Shown: one piece after another, positions 10,216-21,990 of the stretch
Numbering within the stretch: position 1 is the stretch's first letter
Layout of the letters: every line of letters begins with the position of its first letter
Assembly: GCA_964036045.1 (NCBI GenBank)
Contig: OZ038382.1
Span: forward strand, 129,084,556 to 129,148,555
From: Eutreptiella sp. 'Long Island Sound 2002'
Lineage: Eukaryota > Euglenozoa > Euglenophyceae > Eutreptiales > Eutreptiaceae
Length of the DNA stretch: 64,000 bases
Direction: 5' to 3'
The notes under the pieces: generated by a model
Told to the model about the DNA's origin: nothing
Seen by the model: the letters and a program-made list of their open reading frames with translations, nothing else
Database searches by the model: none
Position numbers and translations under genes: made by a program

Positions 10216-12817
10216 TATGGCCCCTGGACCCCTTGTGGGTTTTTCCGGTCCCCCTTGTGGGGGTGGGGGGTTGGGCATCGTGCGCAGCCCCTGGGGCTGC
10301 ACTATGTGGTGGGCAGGGGGGGCAGGTCGGGGGCGGGGCTTGACAGTGACGGTGGTGGAGGGGTCCCACGTCCCTGGGTCGGTTTGGCCGGCGATGGTGG
10401 TGGTTTGTGGGGGATGGATGATGGGGCGCTTGGTGACGGGGATGTTGACGAGGGTTTGGACGGGGTCGTGTTGGGTGGCGGCCTCTGCGGTGGTGGTGGC
10501 TGCCGGTGGGAGGGGGGCGTGGGTTGTGGTGGGTGGGGGGTCCTGGCTTGGGTGAGGGCCTGGGGTAGGGCGGTGTCGGTTGGGTTTGTGTCGTTGCGTT
10601 TGTGGTGTTGTGTGTGCTCGCCTGGGCGCCGGCTTGGGTTTTCGGTCGGTTTTGGGGTTGAGGTCCGGTTCCAGGTTGAGGAGGACCACTGTCCGGAGGT
10701 GTGAGGGCGCCGATGTCGGGTCGGGGGTCTTCCCGGTGCGTTGCCGGGGTGCCTGAGTTGCCTGTGTGGGGGTCGGGGGGTCGGTGCGTGCGGCCGCGGC
10801 TTTGGCTTTTGCCGTCGCCTGGAGGATGAGGGCGGCGGGGAGGGGGGGGTCAGAGGATGAGGTGGAGGAGGTGGAGGAGGCTGAGGATGAGGACGAGGTG
10901 GTGGACGCGGGTTGGGCTGTGATGCAGGCGGGCATGTGGGCGGCGGTTTCTGCTGCGGCCACGGCGGGGAGGATGGAGGGCATGTCCTCGCGCTGTAGGT
11001 TGCGGGCGGGTGGCTGGGGGGGCCTGGTCGTGACCTGGCGGCCCGGCGGGCCGATCTGGTCGGCAGCGGCGGGGGAGGGAGGCGCGGGGCTGTGGCCTTC
11101 TCCTTCTGGGCTTGGCTAGGCCGGGGTCCTGCAATGTGTGAGGTTGTGTGGGCTGGCGTCCGCGGGGGGGAACAGTTCGCTCGGGCTGCATTCAGGGGCC
11201 AGGGGGGGGGTGGTCCTGGGTCTTCTGGGGTGTGTGCGCGGGGCGTGGGTGGGCCACTGGGTGGGGTGGGCGTGCCGCGGGGCGCGGGGCTCCTCTCGGC
11301 GGGTGTGTGCGGGTTGTCCAGTGTGGGGGGTGGTGAGGGGTGTCTGGCGGGTGGGTGTGTGGCGGGCGTCTGCTGGTGTTCGGGCGGGTGGGGGAGGCCC
11401 GTGTCGCAGAGCCCAGGGGTTCGCGCGATGGTGGGCGTGTGTGGGTCTCCGGGTGAGCAGCGAGAGGGGAGGGGCATGGGCGGGGATGGTGCGGTGGGGT
11501 GTGTTGTGTCGGTGTATGTGTTTGCTCGCCGCGGCGTGCTTGCGTGGCCAGTTGTAGGCCGGGCGGTTTGGAGGAGAAGCTTGCCGTCTTCTGCTGCCGC
11601 GGCAAGGATTTCGCAGACGAGCTTGCGTATCTGGTGGACCTCTTGGTCAGTGGTGGGAAGGGGGTATGCTAGCTTTGGGCTAAGACCCACGCGGCTGAGG
11701 ACCCTGTGGATGGCGTGGTACCCGAAGGTGAGGGATTGCTGCGGTCTGGGGGGGGGGGTTGGCCGCGTGTCCGGGCCCACCTCGACCTGTGTGTGGGCGG
11801 TGGGGATGGCCCAAATCCAGGGCACGGTCCCCGTGGGTGGCCAGCGGCGCTGGATCCAGTGGGTCAGGCAGAGCATGGCCAATCCCAGGTGGTAGCCTGC
11901 CTTCCCTGAGGTGATTTGGGCCAGGGCGCGGGCTGCGGGCTTGTCCCCTGGCTGGAGGACGCCCCTGAGGACCCTGTGCTGGGTGGTGGGGTCCCGTACT
12001 GCCCCTGGTGGGGCGGTCCCTGGGGCGAGCATGGTGTCTGTCCCTTTGACGAGCTATTGCGGGCCGGGGGACGTAGCCGTAGCGGCTATCACGTAGTAGT
12101 GCCTGCGCTCGAGGACTGTAACCCAGACCTCCGGCGGGGGGTGGTCACTGTCTGTAGGTGGGGGGGGGAGGTCGTCGTCTGGGCTGCGGAGGCCGGCGGC
12201 GCGGAGGGCGGTGTCGCAGGTTGGTGCGCTGGCCTGTTCCCACTGCTCCGGGCGGTTCGGGTCCGCTGGGTGGTCCCTCTCCGCTGGGGCCCACCGCAGG
12301 CGTACGGTCCCTCGACGCGTGACGTTGATGTCGGTGTCGTGTGTCAGGGCCTGGCCCCACTCGATGGGGGGGATCCAGACGTGCTGGCCCTGGGTGTGTT
12401 TGTGGGCTCGCCAGAGTACGAGGTCTACGATGGCCTCGTGGAGGCCGTTGCCTGGGAGGGTCAGGTCCCGGAGGGCTTTGACGGTGAGCTTGGTCCAGTC
12501 GTCTTGTAGGCGGTACCAGCCCAGGGGGGTGGTCGGGGCCCTGCCTTGGAGGGTTGCTCGGAGGAGATCAGGGTTACTGATGGTGGCCAGTGTCAGGGGG
12601 GGGTGCCCCGGCTCCGGGGGAGGTCGGCTGGATGGGTTGCCGGGGTCTTGCGCGTCTACGTCGACGTATGGTTAGCCCTGGTTGGGCTCGGCCGGGCTCG
12701 GCCGGGCTCGGCGGTGCCGGGTGGCTTCTTGGGTGAGAGATGGGCCTCGGGGCGCTGTGGTGGTGTCTTGGAGGCCTGCGGATGGAGATGGGGGGCGCGT
12801 GCGGGGCGCGGAGTGGG

Positions 12818-14196
12818 TTAGTGGACGTCTGGGTCATACACGGCATGGTAATGGATGAGACGCTGCATGTGTTCCCTGGCGGTGGGGTTGGTGAGTTGCT
12901 CCGCGTGTGTTAACAGGAGGCGTTTGCGGTGTACCATTTGGGCCGCTGCTCTGCGGACTGCCTCTAGCTGGAGGTGCGCTGCTGCCTCCATGGGGCTTTC
13001 CGTGTGTTTGGTGAGGTGTCGGTGCAGGGCCTGTATCACTGCCCTCTCATGGTGGCTTCTTTGACCAGGGGATCCCGGAAGAGGTGTTCGGTGGCCTGGT
13101 GTGCGTGGCTGTGGGTTGGCCATCCTTCGTGTTGTTGTAGGGTTTCCGCCGGGGACCAGCCCACTAGCGTGTCCCTGCCTGTATGGAGGGGGCATTTCTT
13201 GAAGTGTTCCCAGTCCTCCGGGGTGGTGTGGTCGCACGGGCTACAGGTGTGTTCTTCGGGGACGTGGATGTGTTTGCGGGCGAGCCATCTTGCGAGCCTG
13301 GTGAGGAATGGTAGTTGCTCCCTGAGGAGCTGGATGCGTCGTTTTTGGAGGTGGGCTGGGACGTTTGCTGGGCGCAGCGCTGAGTGGTAGAGGGGGATTT
13401 GCAGTCTGTCCTGGAGCTCCTGGATGTGCGCCCGGCTGTCTGCGTCGCCGAGCACGCGGGCGAGATGTTGGATGGGGTTGGGGTAGTGGTATGCTCTGTT
13501 GTGGGAGGAATAGGGGGCGTCCTCTGGTACCAAGTCCGGGGTCTGATGGGGCTCGGGTACAGGGGGTATGTGTTGGAGGTGTGTGTGGTTTTGGCCGAGG
13601 TCAGGGATCTGGAGGGCTGGTAGGTGCGTTGTGCGCTGGTGTACTGCCTGGTTGTCGACCTTACCATTTCCGTATTGGTGTCTGTGGGACTCTTGTTTCA
13701 CGATGTGGAGTTCGACGTAGGGGGGAAGGCTGCGAAGGGCTTTCCAGAGCAGCAGTGCCTGGGTGCCGAGGCTCGTCGCGGTGGCTTTGTGAAGTGGTTG
13801 CCTTGCTATGCGGACGAGCAGGTGTGTGTCGACAGTGGCGTCTACCACGAGCCAGACCCGGACCATGTGCGGGAGGTGGGCGGGTAGGTGGGCCGCGATC
13901 TCGGTGATGGCGTCTGCCATGGCCCCTAGCTCCCCGTGAGAGGAGGCCCCATAGGTGGTGTGGCCCGTGTGGTGGTCCATGTGGTAGTGTCCCCCGGTGT
14001 GGGTTAGCTGCAGGGTGGCCCCCCCGGTGATGGGCGTGAGGGCGGATTTGCCTGAGGCGTCGGTGAAGAAGAGCCGGTCCGCCGGTGATGGTTGGGGGAG
14101 GCGGCATGGGTTCATCAGCAGGTAGGCGTATATGGCGAGGCCCGTGGCGAGGTGGGCTACTGGGGTTGTGGGCTGCAGGATGGGGGTGGCGTACAC
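12818..14196 (-). pseudogene. LINE ORF2: RNase H and C-terminal zinc knuckle
   Basis: The RNase H domain shows the expected acidic residues in order: FFTDASG, then HGELGAM, then WLVVDAT, then a C-terminal HQYGNGKVDNQAV block. Further on is CSPCDHTTPEDWEHFKKCPL, a C-x2-C-x11-H-x4-C knuckle of the kind found at the C-terminus of many LINE polyproteins. Near 13200 the frame shifts and the C-terminal helices continue to a TAA at 12818. RNase H would remove RNA from the cDNA hybrid. The domain order APE-RT-RNase H fits LINE groups such as I, Tad, LOA and RandI/Dualen; I cannot choose among them by eye. Confidence 0.8.
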
Positions 14197-16937
14197 CCCT
14201 ATTCCTTTGGAGATGATGTGTTTCGCTTGGGGGGACAGGGCTATGAGTCCCTGCTCCGGCTGTCCTTGTGTGAGGTAGGAGTAGATCTAGTGGAGGATGT
14301 AGGCTGTGTCTGGGTTTAGGTCGTGGCATGTGAGGGTTTGTGTTCGGTGCTCGGCTGTGTGGCAGGAGTGGTGGAGCGGATAGTAGGGGTGCTCGTGCTT
14401 GCCCGTTCTGCCTGGCTCGTTCGTGCTGTAACGGATGGCGACCCCGGCCGGGTCGGGGCGGGGCCAGGCGGGTGTAGTGGTGAAGAGCCATTTGGGCGCG
14501 TGGTCGGGGTTCCACGCTAGCCGTGGCGTTAGTGTCGTTGCTGTGGAACCATGGGGCTACCCATGCGTAGGCCTGTGGTGGTAGGTGGGCTGTGGGGTGG
14601 GTGTGGTGGCGTGCTATGAGGTGTAGTACGCACCATGGTGTGGTTGATGCCTCGGGGTCACAGGCGCAACATGTGCCTGGCATGCTCTGGGAGCCATGGG
14701 GGACCCGTGGTAGGTCTCGGGCGGTCATGTGGTGTTTCGGTATGCGCCATTTTGCCCCGTGGTGGATGACGGTGGTCTGCGTTGGTTTGGCTTCATTCGG
14801 GGCCAGTAGTAGGGTTAGTGGTGGGACTGGGCCCGTCACTGGGGGGACGGGTTGGTGTTTCCAGCCGGTGGGTGCGTAGGGCGGTGTCGCTGGGATGGGT
14901 CGGGGGTGTTGCTTTTTGAACTCTCGCCAGACTGCTTGCACGTCTTTGCTTCCCGGCAGAGTTTGTCCCGCTGCTCGTGCCGTCTGCGTGAGGTAGTGGT
15001 GGAAGAGGCGGTATTGAGGCCATTCAGGAAGCTGTGGAAAGAGGGTGTGGTGTGCCCCACTGTGGTGTAGGACCCGCATTTGGGGGAGGGTGACGTTTAA
15101 CACCGTGACGGAGGCCCCGACAAGGTCTATGGTGTGGATGGTGCCCTTGGGGTGATGGTGGAGGTTCCCGCAGAGGACCGCTAGAGGCCCTTCCTCTGGT
15201 CACGTGTGGTTGGTAAGTATGGTGTGGTGTGGGGATGGGAGGAGAAGCTGCAGGTGGTTCCACAGGCGCGTGTTCATGTCGGTGGGCATGCCCGTCTCGT
15301 GGAGTACCCAGCGCGGGCATGTGTTGCGGGCCTGTTGTGCGGCTTGGAGGCGGATGGTGGTGACCTCGCGGACCTCCGGTGAGTGGTTGTGGGTCATGCG
15401 GTGAAGGAGGAGGGCAGTGTGTCTGGTGTAGGCCGCTTTCACCTCGTCCCCTATGGCGTCCCCATAGTGGGGCCATGCCGCTCGGATGGCGCGGGTGGGT
15501 ATGGAGGTGGGCCAGCTCCCGTGTGCTGCCCATGCCTTGGTCACGGCGCGTGTGGCCGGCTGGAGGGCGGTGGTGGGGTGTGTCAGTTGGAGTGCTTGGA
15601 AGCCTATGGAGGCGTTCAAGACCCCGGTGAGGTAGTACGCCAGGCTCTGGTGGGACAGGGAGAGGGCCTTGGTGGTCGGGGACGCATATCTGGGGAGATG
15701 GGCGAGGTGTGATTGCAACTTTGGAGGGAGGGTGGCGTCCTCAGGGTTGGCGGCCTGGATTACCCCCAGGTGGGTGGTGGTTGTCACGACTTGCATGGGG
15801 GGCCCTTGTGGCCCTAGGGTGGGGGGTGTGGCAGACCCCTTGATCATGGCCACTGACTTTGTGGGGTGGACGATGAGGTTGTTGTGGGAGAGGTAGGAGA
15901 CGGTCACGTTCAGTAAGTCATTGGCCTGTTGGATGACCGTTGGCCCGGGGTCCGGGGCATGGGGTTCGTGTGGGGTGTGCGCGACCGTGAGGTTGGTGTC
16001 GTCCGCGAAGCCCACCAGGGGTGAGAGGAGGGGGTAGGGTGCGTAGGCCGGGTAATCCTGCTCGATTGCGAGGGCCAGGGGGAGCGTCACGAGAAGGTAC
16101 AGGAAGGGGCCCTCTGCTCCCCCTCGGGGGACCCCGCTGCCTGGCTCCAGGAAGGGGGTGAGGCCTGCTCCAGTGCGGACCGTGTATTTGCAGGTGCGGA
16201 TGTAGCCGGGGGCGAAGTTGTAGAAGGGGAGGCCTAGGCGTTTCCACACCGCTTCCAGAAGAAGCCAGGGGGTGTTCGGGAAGGCTCTTTTGACGTCGAG
16301 GGAGGCGATGGTGAGGTCCATCGGGTCCATGTCGGCGATGGTGTCCTGGAGGAAGATGGCCTCGTGTGGGGACCGGCCTGGGATGGCCCCCCAGAGGCTG
16401 GCTGGTATGTGGGGGTCCAGGTGGGGGCGGATGCGGCGTAGGAGGATGGTCCACACATTTTTACCTCCGTGACTGCACAGACTATGGGGCGCCAGTTGTC
16501 CGGGTTTGCCAAGTCCCCTTTTTTGTAGAGGGGGCGGACAACGTTTGCCCAGTCTGGTGGCAGGGGGGTCTGCCCCGTGACGATGTCCCAGAGGCGGTGG
16601 GCGGGGATGCGGAGGAGGTGGGGGGGAGGTGGTAGTATGCCTCCACAGGGAGGCCGTCGTAGCCTGGGGTTTTGTGTTGCCGGAGACTGTGGATGGCCTT
16701 CCAGACTTCGTGGATGGTGAAGGGGCGCTTTTCCAGTTGCCTCCTCTGGGCGTGGTTGAAGACCCGAGGGAGGCGGTCGATTTTCGCCTTGGTGTCTGGG
16801 TCCAGTGTGTCTTGGGTGGGCGTGTGTTGCCGGAGGAAGCTGTCTTGGGTGGCTTGGAGCAGGGTGGCTGGGTCGTTGGTGAGGGAGCCGTCCTCCTGCC
16901 GGACCGTGGTGATGGTGCGGTGGCCGGTGTCGGTCAT
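14197..16937 (-). pseudogene. LINE ORF2: reverse transcriptase and connector
   Basis: The RT N-terminus is in one frame (HKTPGYDGLPVEAYYHLPP at about 16640), then a frameshift leads to the palm. Motif A is SLDVKRAF, motif B region GSGVPRGGAEGPF, motif C GFADD, and motif D HPTKSVAM. In motif B the usual RGxxQG has Glu where Gln is expected. A TGA at 15200 sits in an otherwise continuous frame (an Arg CGA would restore it). The frame then runs through a connector with a cysteine cluster (CCACDPEASTTPWC) to about 14500, where another frameshift leads to RNase H. Catalytic Asp residues of motifs A and C are intact, but the gene is broken. Confidence 0.85.
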
Positions 16938-17132
16938 GGCGTCGTTGAGGTGGCAGATGGCCTTGTAGGGGAGTTCATGTTGTGCATACCGTTCGTGTTC
17001 CTGGACGATGCGCTGTTGCCTGTGGATGTGCCACCGCTGCAGGTCTGCCCTGATGTGGGCTATCTGCGTCCTGCAGTGGTGTATCTGGCGGCGAGTATAG
17101 GGGGTGTCGGTGTGGAGGAGGGTCGCCAGTTG

Positions 17133-18119
17133 TTACTTCCCATGCCAGAGGTCATGGAGCATGTCCCCTAGGGCCGTGGGTGGTTGGTCGTCGTCAGTGT
17201 GGGGGTGTTGCTGGAAGCCGCAGGCGACAGCGGCCGTGCGCATGGCTGTGAGTAGGTCGGTGGGGTCTGGTTGGCTGCGCCGGGCGCGGTCTATGGCCCT
17301 GTGATATTGGGACCAGGCATGCTTGTCATGCAGTGGGGGCATCTTCAGGGGGGGTGGTAGGCCTTGGTCCGCATCCTCTGGGGGGCTAGGGGGAAGGTTG
17401 GGGATGTCGAGGCCGATGTGCAGGGGGCTATGGCCTGTGGGTCCCAGCGGGAGGGGTCCATATCGGGCCTCCGCCCCGATGATGGTGGTGGGGTCGCCAT
17501 AGCATACGTCGATGCGGGATGGGGCATCATCTGTTTGGTGGGGGAAGTAAGATAGTTGGCCTTCGAGGTTGGCCTTCAGGTCCACGAGCCCCAGCATTTC
17601 GATGGTGTCGCAGACTGCATGGTCCTGGGGTGTGGCCTGTCCCCCTCGGTCCGCCCGGGTGGGGGCGGCGTTCATGTCGCTGATGATGATTGTGGGGGCG
17701 AGCATGGCCATCTGGCGGTATACCTCGGGCAGGGCTTGGAGGAAGGGTTCCGTGGCGTCGCCGAAGGGGACGTGGGCGTTGATGACGTTGAGTTGCCATC
17801 CGTCCCCGACGACCTCATAGACGCCTAGCCTCCCTGCGACGCTGAGGTGGTCGAAGAGGTGGACGTGGATGCCGGTTCGGGCGTATAGGGGGGTCCCATT
17901 GTGCCAGTAGCATTTGTACGCTTTCCGGTCCGGGGTATATACGGGGCCGGTTTCTGGGGGGTCGTCGCGTTGTAGGCCTTGTTCCTGGAAGGCGAGGAGG
18001 TGGGGAACCCACCCCGGCCCCTGCGCCATCGGGAGCTCCTAAAGGGCGGTTGTGTCGTCCTTGGAGTATGTGACGGCCGGGTGGTCGAGGTCCAGGAGGT
18101 TGACGGTGGCCTCCGTGGG
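17133..18119 (-). pseudogene. LINE ORF2: APE-type endonuclease
   Basis: Exonuclease-endonuclease-phosphatase signature residues are visible in order: HLLAFQE (the Glu motif), NVINAHVPF, IIISDMNAAP (Asp-x-Asn), SRIDVCY and TGHSPL (catalytic His). In the intact element this domain nicks target DNA to prime reverse transcription. Coding character extends upstream of the ATG at 18029 through an in-frame TAG (18039-18041) to at least 18119, so that ATG is not the true start. The frame also continues beyond the TAA at 17133-17135 into the RT region. Both stops are single C-to-T changes from Gln codons. Confidence 0.85.
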
Positions 18120-18164
18120 GGCGGGCCGGGGCTGTGGAGGCATGTGCCCTCGGCCCTTGCCCCG

Positions 18165-20480
18165 TCAGGGAGGGGAACTGGGGCTCGGGGACTTTTTGCT
18201 GGGTGGTGGGCGCTTGGGTAGGCGCGGCGGGGGGAGGCCTTGGCTCCACTCCAGGGGGAGCTCCCCAGTGTATTTGGTGCCTCTGTGGGCCTTGTTCTCT
18301 TCGGTGCGGAGTCGGATGGGGTGGGCGCTGGTGAGCTCCAGGGTGTGGCCTTCTGGCTTGTCCGGGGCGCTGCTGCCTTGGTCTAGCTCCTTCTGGCGGT
18401 GCCAGACAACCCAGATCTGTGGCCCCCCGTTGTCCCCCGGGTCGCGGAGGCGGTACTGGATCTCCCCCTCACACCAGATCCAGTCGCCTGTGTGGTCGTT
18501 GCGGAAGGGCTGCTGGACCTTCGCGCCCTTTTCGAATCCTGGGTATACCTCGGGCGGGGGCGGTGCTGGTGGCGGGAGGGAGGATGATGAGGATGCCTGG
18601 TCCGGGTGGGGCGGTGGTAATGATGGGAGGGAGGATGACGAGGATGCTTGGTCTGGGTTCGCCGGGTGGGTCGGGTGGGGTGCGGGGGGTTGGGAGGTCG
18701 CTGCTTTTCCGGTTTGGTTGGGGGCGGGTGCGCCCCTTTTTCGTCTCGCTCGCTTGGGTGGGACTGGAGGTAGCGGGGCTGGGGGGGCGTGGGGTTTGAA
18801 GAAGGGGTGCGCTGCTTGCTGGCCCGGATCCCTCAGTGGGGGTTCTCCCTGCGTTTGCATGTTCGCTTTCGCGTGGCTGCGCATGAGGTCGGCGAGCTTG
18901 CGCACGGTCTTCGGGGGATCGGATGGCCATGGCAGTGCGGCCGGGCTGTCGTCGAAGGGGTGGTGAAGGTGGTAGTTCCTCATGGCCTTGGCCTGCATGA
19001 CCAAGGCCTCCGTGGGTTCTGGTGTGTCTGGGGCGTTGGGGGAGCCTTGAGCCCAGTAGAGTGCTGTGTGGGGGCTTCCCAGGGGGCGCTTTCGCGGCCT
19101 GTGAGGGTGGTGGCATGGAGGAGTCGCTGCCGGCCCGGTGGGGGGTCTTCCGGGTCTATTTCCGGGGTATAGGCCTGGGCCGCCATGAGGACTCCGTGTG
19201 CCCAGTGGAGGACCCACCATTGGGCGCCCGCTTTGAGGATGTGGATGGCGAGTTGTTGGGGGGGCGTGTCCAGGGTGTCCCACGATGCGATTGCTAGTTC
19301 TATCCTGGAGGGGTGGAGGTGTGGGGTGGCCCTGCGGCTTAGGAGTTGATCGATGTGGAAGGGGGTGACGGGATCTTTGGGGCCCTGCGGTGGTGAGGGC
19401 ATCGCTGGGATGGTTGTGGGGTCCCAGTGGCGTTCGTGGGCGGCGAGGGTGTATAGGGCGGCGGTGATGATGTGGTGGGCTTGCCCCTCCAGGACGATGT
19501 GGCGCTGGGTGCCGAAGTTCTTTGGTAGGTGGGCTGCCTCGTGGACGGTGATGTGGGCTAGGGCGCGTTGGTGGGCCTTTTTTCCCCTGTCTGGCGCCTG
19601 CGTCCGTTTGTCCCCCGGGATGTGCTGGTGTTGGTGTTTTGGTGGGGGCGGCCCCAGGGCGAGGGATTCTACACCGTGGAGTGCGATGGCGTGTTCCCTG
19701 GACCTGTTGGGCAGGATGTATATGCCCGGGTCTCCCGGTACGGTGCCCAGGTACATGTTGCCCGTGATGGTGGGGGGCCGGCAGCGGTTGGCGCAGGGGC
19801 GAGGTGCATGGGGTGGAGCAGGGCGGGTCATGGTGCTCACACCGGGAGTGGTTGATGCCGTACGGGGTGACGTGTACGGCGAAGGGTCCGACGGCGCGCT
19901 GGAGTTTGTGGGGTTGGATGTTTTGGAGGCGCGCCACCGCCCGTGTGTGGGAGCGCCCTTCGCTGATCCACACGGCGTCTGCCCGCGACGCCGCTGGGTT
20001 CAGCCAGTCCGTGGTGATGCCTGTGATCGTGCGGTTGTGGGTGGCATCTGACACTCTGGCGGGGGGGGCGCTGATGCGGGGGATGGTGTGGTCGTCGTGG
20101 AGAATGCGGGCCTTGCGCCTCGCATCATGTCGGTGCTGGGCCTCCTGGGCGGGGCTGTGCATACCTGTGTGTTTGGGCTTCTTGTTGGGGCGGTCTGCTG
20201 TGTGGAAGGGGGTGGGCCAGGAGGGGGCGTGGTGGAGGGTGGGGTGTGGGAGGTCCTCCCGTGTTGCCCATGTGTACAGGGTGGCCGCGGCGGCCCCTTC
20301 GGCCTGTATGGTATATCGCTCGTCGTGTCCGCGACGGGTGACGAGGACGTTCGGGGCCGTCAGCTCATACACCTGTGTGGTGTGGGGGAGGTGGCGGGTA
20401 ACGGTGATCTTGGCGGCGTCGTTCTTGCGGGTGGTGATGTGGGGGAATAATGTAGTGGGTCGCCCATTCGTCCTGGGGGG
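18165..20480 (-). pseudogene. LINE ORF1 (gag-like), frameshifted
   Basis: Coding character switches frame at least twice: one frame from about 20480 to 19850, another from 19840 to 18980, then the first again to 18165. The middle part has globular blocks (NMYLGTVPGDPGIYIL, HILKAGAQWWVLHWAHG). The C-terminal part has a low-complexity Pro/Ser/Lys tract with SSSSSLP repeats, then GDWIWCEGEIQYRLRDPGD. I see no CCHC knuckle or RRM that would identify it. Its place directly 5' of the endonuclease ORF makes an ORF1 role (RNA binding, RNP assembly) the simplest inference. The formal reading frame also runs 5' into the flanking transposon DNA, which is accidental. Confidence 0.6.
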
Positions 20481-20714
20481 TGTGTTCCGTCGTGTCCAGC
20501 TTGAGTGGGGGGTGGAGCGGCTTCGGTGTTGGTCGCTGCCTTCAGGAATTCCAGGGCTGCCTTCAGGGATTTCAGGGCTGCCTTCAGGGATTTCAGGGCT
20601 GCCTTCATGGCTTGCGGGAGCCTGTTGACACAGAGCACGGCTGCTGGCTCGCACGTTGCACGCTGTGGAATGCAAAATAGCCAAGGCACGTCGTGCGACG
20701 CGCGATTTACCTGT

Positions 20715-21296
20715 CACAGCGCGCTACAACATTGCACAAAGCTGCCAAAACGCACCTCTATCCGATTGGCGAATTTTGAAGCAGGGTGTGCGTCGAGTGT
20801 CTGCGTCTGTGGTCGGGCGGCCTCACTGGTGCTTACTTTTGCGCATTTCTGACAAACAAAGAGTGGCCGCTGATGAGACGTTGCGCGACGCAACAATGAC
20901 TTATCACAGCGCGACACAAAACTGCATGTGTAAACCAGCTGGCGATCGGACGCTTCTGTGGGTGGGAGCTTTCGTTTTTGGTGCTTCTTTGATTGCTTGG
21001 CATCATCTGACACATTGGAGAAAGGCTGTGAAGGTAGAAGATGGGACAGCGGATGACAGGTTGTCTGACGTGCTTATAACGTATCACAGCGCAACACAAC
21101 ACTGCATATGTGAACCTGCGGGCGATCCGACGCTTCTGTGGGTGGGAGCTTCCGTTTTTGGTGCTTCTTTGGTTGCTTGGCATCATCTGACACATTCCGG
21201 AACGGCTGTGAAGGTAGAACATGGCGGAGCCGGTGACAGGTTGTGAGACGTGCTTATTACCTGTCACAGCGCACCACAGAGACTACAGGCAAAAGC
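20715..21296 (+). repeat. 180-bp subterminal tandem repeats, right set
   Basis: CACAGCGC boxes at 20715, 20905, 21085 and 21265, each exactly 15,525 bp from the left set. They are part of the duplicated segment rather than an independent array. Confidence 0.7.
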
Positions 21297-21583
21297 ATTT
21301 TCAAAATTAAGAAAGGCACCATACTTTCACTCATTTTGCATCTGTAAAAATGTCAACATTACGTGTCAATTCTCCCGCATAGACGGATCTGCGCGACCTG
21401 CTGGCGCATCGTGCGACACGCAAATGCAGATCACAGAACACACATTTGCTGGTCCACGGTTCAGTGGCTTGAGGTAGTGCTTAAACAATATATTGTGATA
21501 CGCAGAACTACCAAACAAGAACGGATCAGACAGAATTTTTGAGTCTAGGAAAGAAAAACTTGAGTAGACCTGCGACACACCTT

Positions 21584-21621
21584 GTGAGCCGCATATACGT
21601 GTCACAAGGTGTATCACACGT
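21584..21621. repeat. Palindromic subterminal motif
   Basis: The segment cacaccttgtgagccgcatatacgtgtcacaaggtgtatc is an imperfect inverted repeat of the CACCTTGTGA / TCACAAGGTG type. Related motifs occur at 6053-6090, 21770-21805 and near 4090-4110. Such motifs close to transposon ends may be recognition sites; this is inference. Confidence 0.5.
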
Positions 21622-21836
21622 AACACAAAGGGCAGTGTTCTCACAGCCCCCGATCCATTGAAGACAAGCTTCCACAAATGTTCAACACACATTAAGCTTT
21701 GGATGTTGCAATGTATACCCCCCCGAAAAGACTGCTCATAGAGGGTAACAGGGTGAAACAGTAGTGACACACATTGTGAAGCGCATATGCGCATCACAAG
21801 GTGCCTGACCAGGTGTTTGTTGAATAACATATACCT

Positions 21837-21990
21837 GACATGCGGACAACACAGTGTATACGTATGTCATCGTTCAGACATCCCATGGTTGCACCGTACC
21901 AATTGCATCAAGGTGTATGAGGCCAATAGATGCACCTTTCGGCTTTTGAGGACCATTTTGGGACAAATGCCTGCCTTAAAAGCCTAGGTG
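21837..21990 (-). repeat. Right terminal inverted repeat
   Basis: Inverted partner of 3878-4031. The element ends ...AAGCCTAGGTG at 21990, followed by ctacctcgg. Confidence 0.8.

Larger units (their letters stand above)
8824..12673 (-). pseudogene. LINE third ORF (downstream of RNase H)
   Basis: Starting some 145 bp after the ORF2 stop, the minus strand resumes clear coding character. About 150 codons at 12673-12190 contain motifs such as GWYRLQDDW and LWRAHKHTQGQHVWIPP. After a frameshift come VWVTVLERRHYYVIAAT, an in-frame TAG (12054-12056) and a globular stretch to about 11560, then several hundred proline-rich residues. The 3' part is arginine/serine- and proline-rich tandem repeats followed by a conserved domain ([16 protein letters not shown] near the start) ending at the stop at 8824. 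That last part is also conserved as protein in the second LINE copy (60501-61370), which supports real coding. The function is unknown. It could be a relocated ORF1-like RNA-binding protein or a third ORF. Confidence 0.6.
6441..20529 (-). mobile_element. Giant GC-rich LINE (non-LTR retrotransposon)
   Basis: The minus strand carries, from 5' to 3', an ORF1 (about 20480-18165), a broken ORF2 with APE endonuclease, reverse transcriptase, RNase H and a CCHC knuckle (18119-12818), another long ORF (12673-8824) and a 2.4-kb 3' region. The 3' end is a short CCTA-type tail (plus strand ggtaggtaggtagctagg at 6441). A second copy of its last 3.3 kb lies at 51249-53573 plus 60444-61370, with the same 3' end, so 6441 is a true element end. 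At about 14 kb it is much longer than usual LINEs. The sense strand is extremely C/A-rich. Frameshifts and nonsense codons show that it is dead. Confidence 0.85.
20530..21773 (+). repeat. Right copy of 1,244-bp duplication flanking the LINE
   Basis: Starts tggtcgctgcc and ends gtgacacaca, matching 5005-6440 without any indel apart from the left copy's SINE-like insertion. It abuts the LINE 5' end at 20529, while the left copy abuts the LINE 3' end at 6440. Confidence 0.85.
3878..21990. mobile_element. TIR DNA transposon split by a nested LINE
   Basis: The outer limits are a pair of 154-bp terminal inverted repeats (3878-4031 and 21837-21990) that both begin CACCTAGGCTTTTAAGGCAG when read inward. 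Removing the LINE (6441-20529), one of the two 1,244-bp flanking copies and the SINE-like insertion leaves an element of about 2.6 kb. It carries about 180-bp subterminal repeats and palindromic motifs of the type TCACAAGGTGT, which often serve as transposase binding sites. No transposase core is recognisable, only an orphan ORF (4410-4919, minus). The superfamily is unknown because no clear target duplication is visible beside the poly-C flank. Confidence 0.7.
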
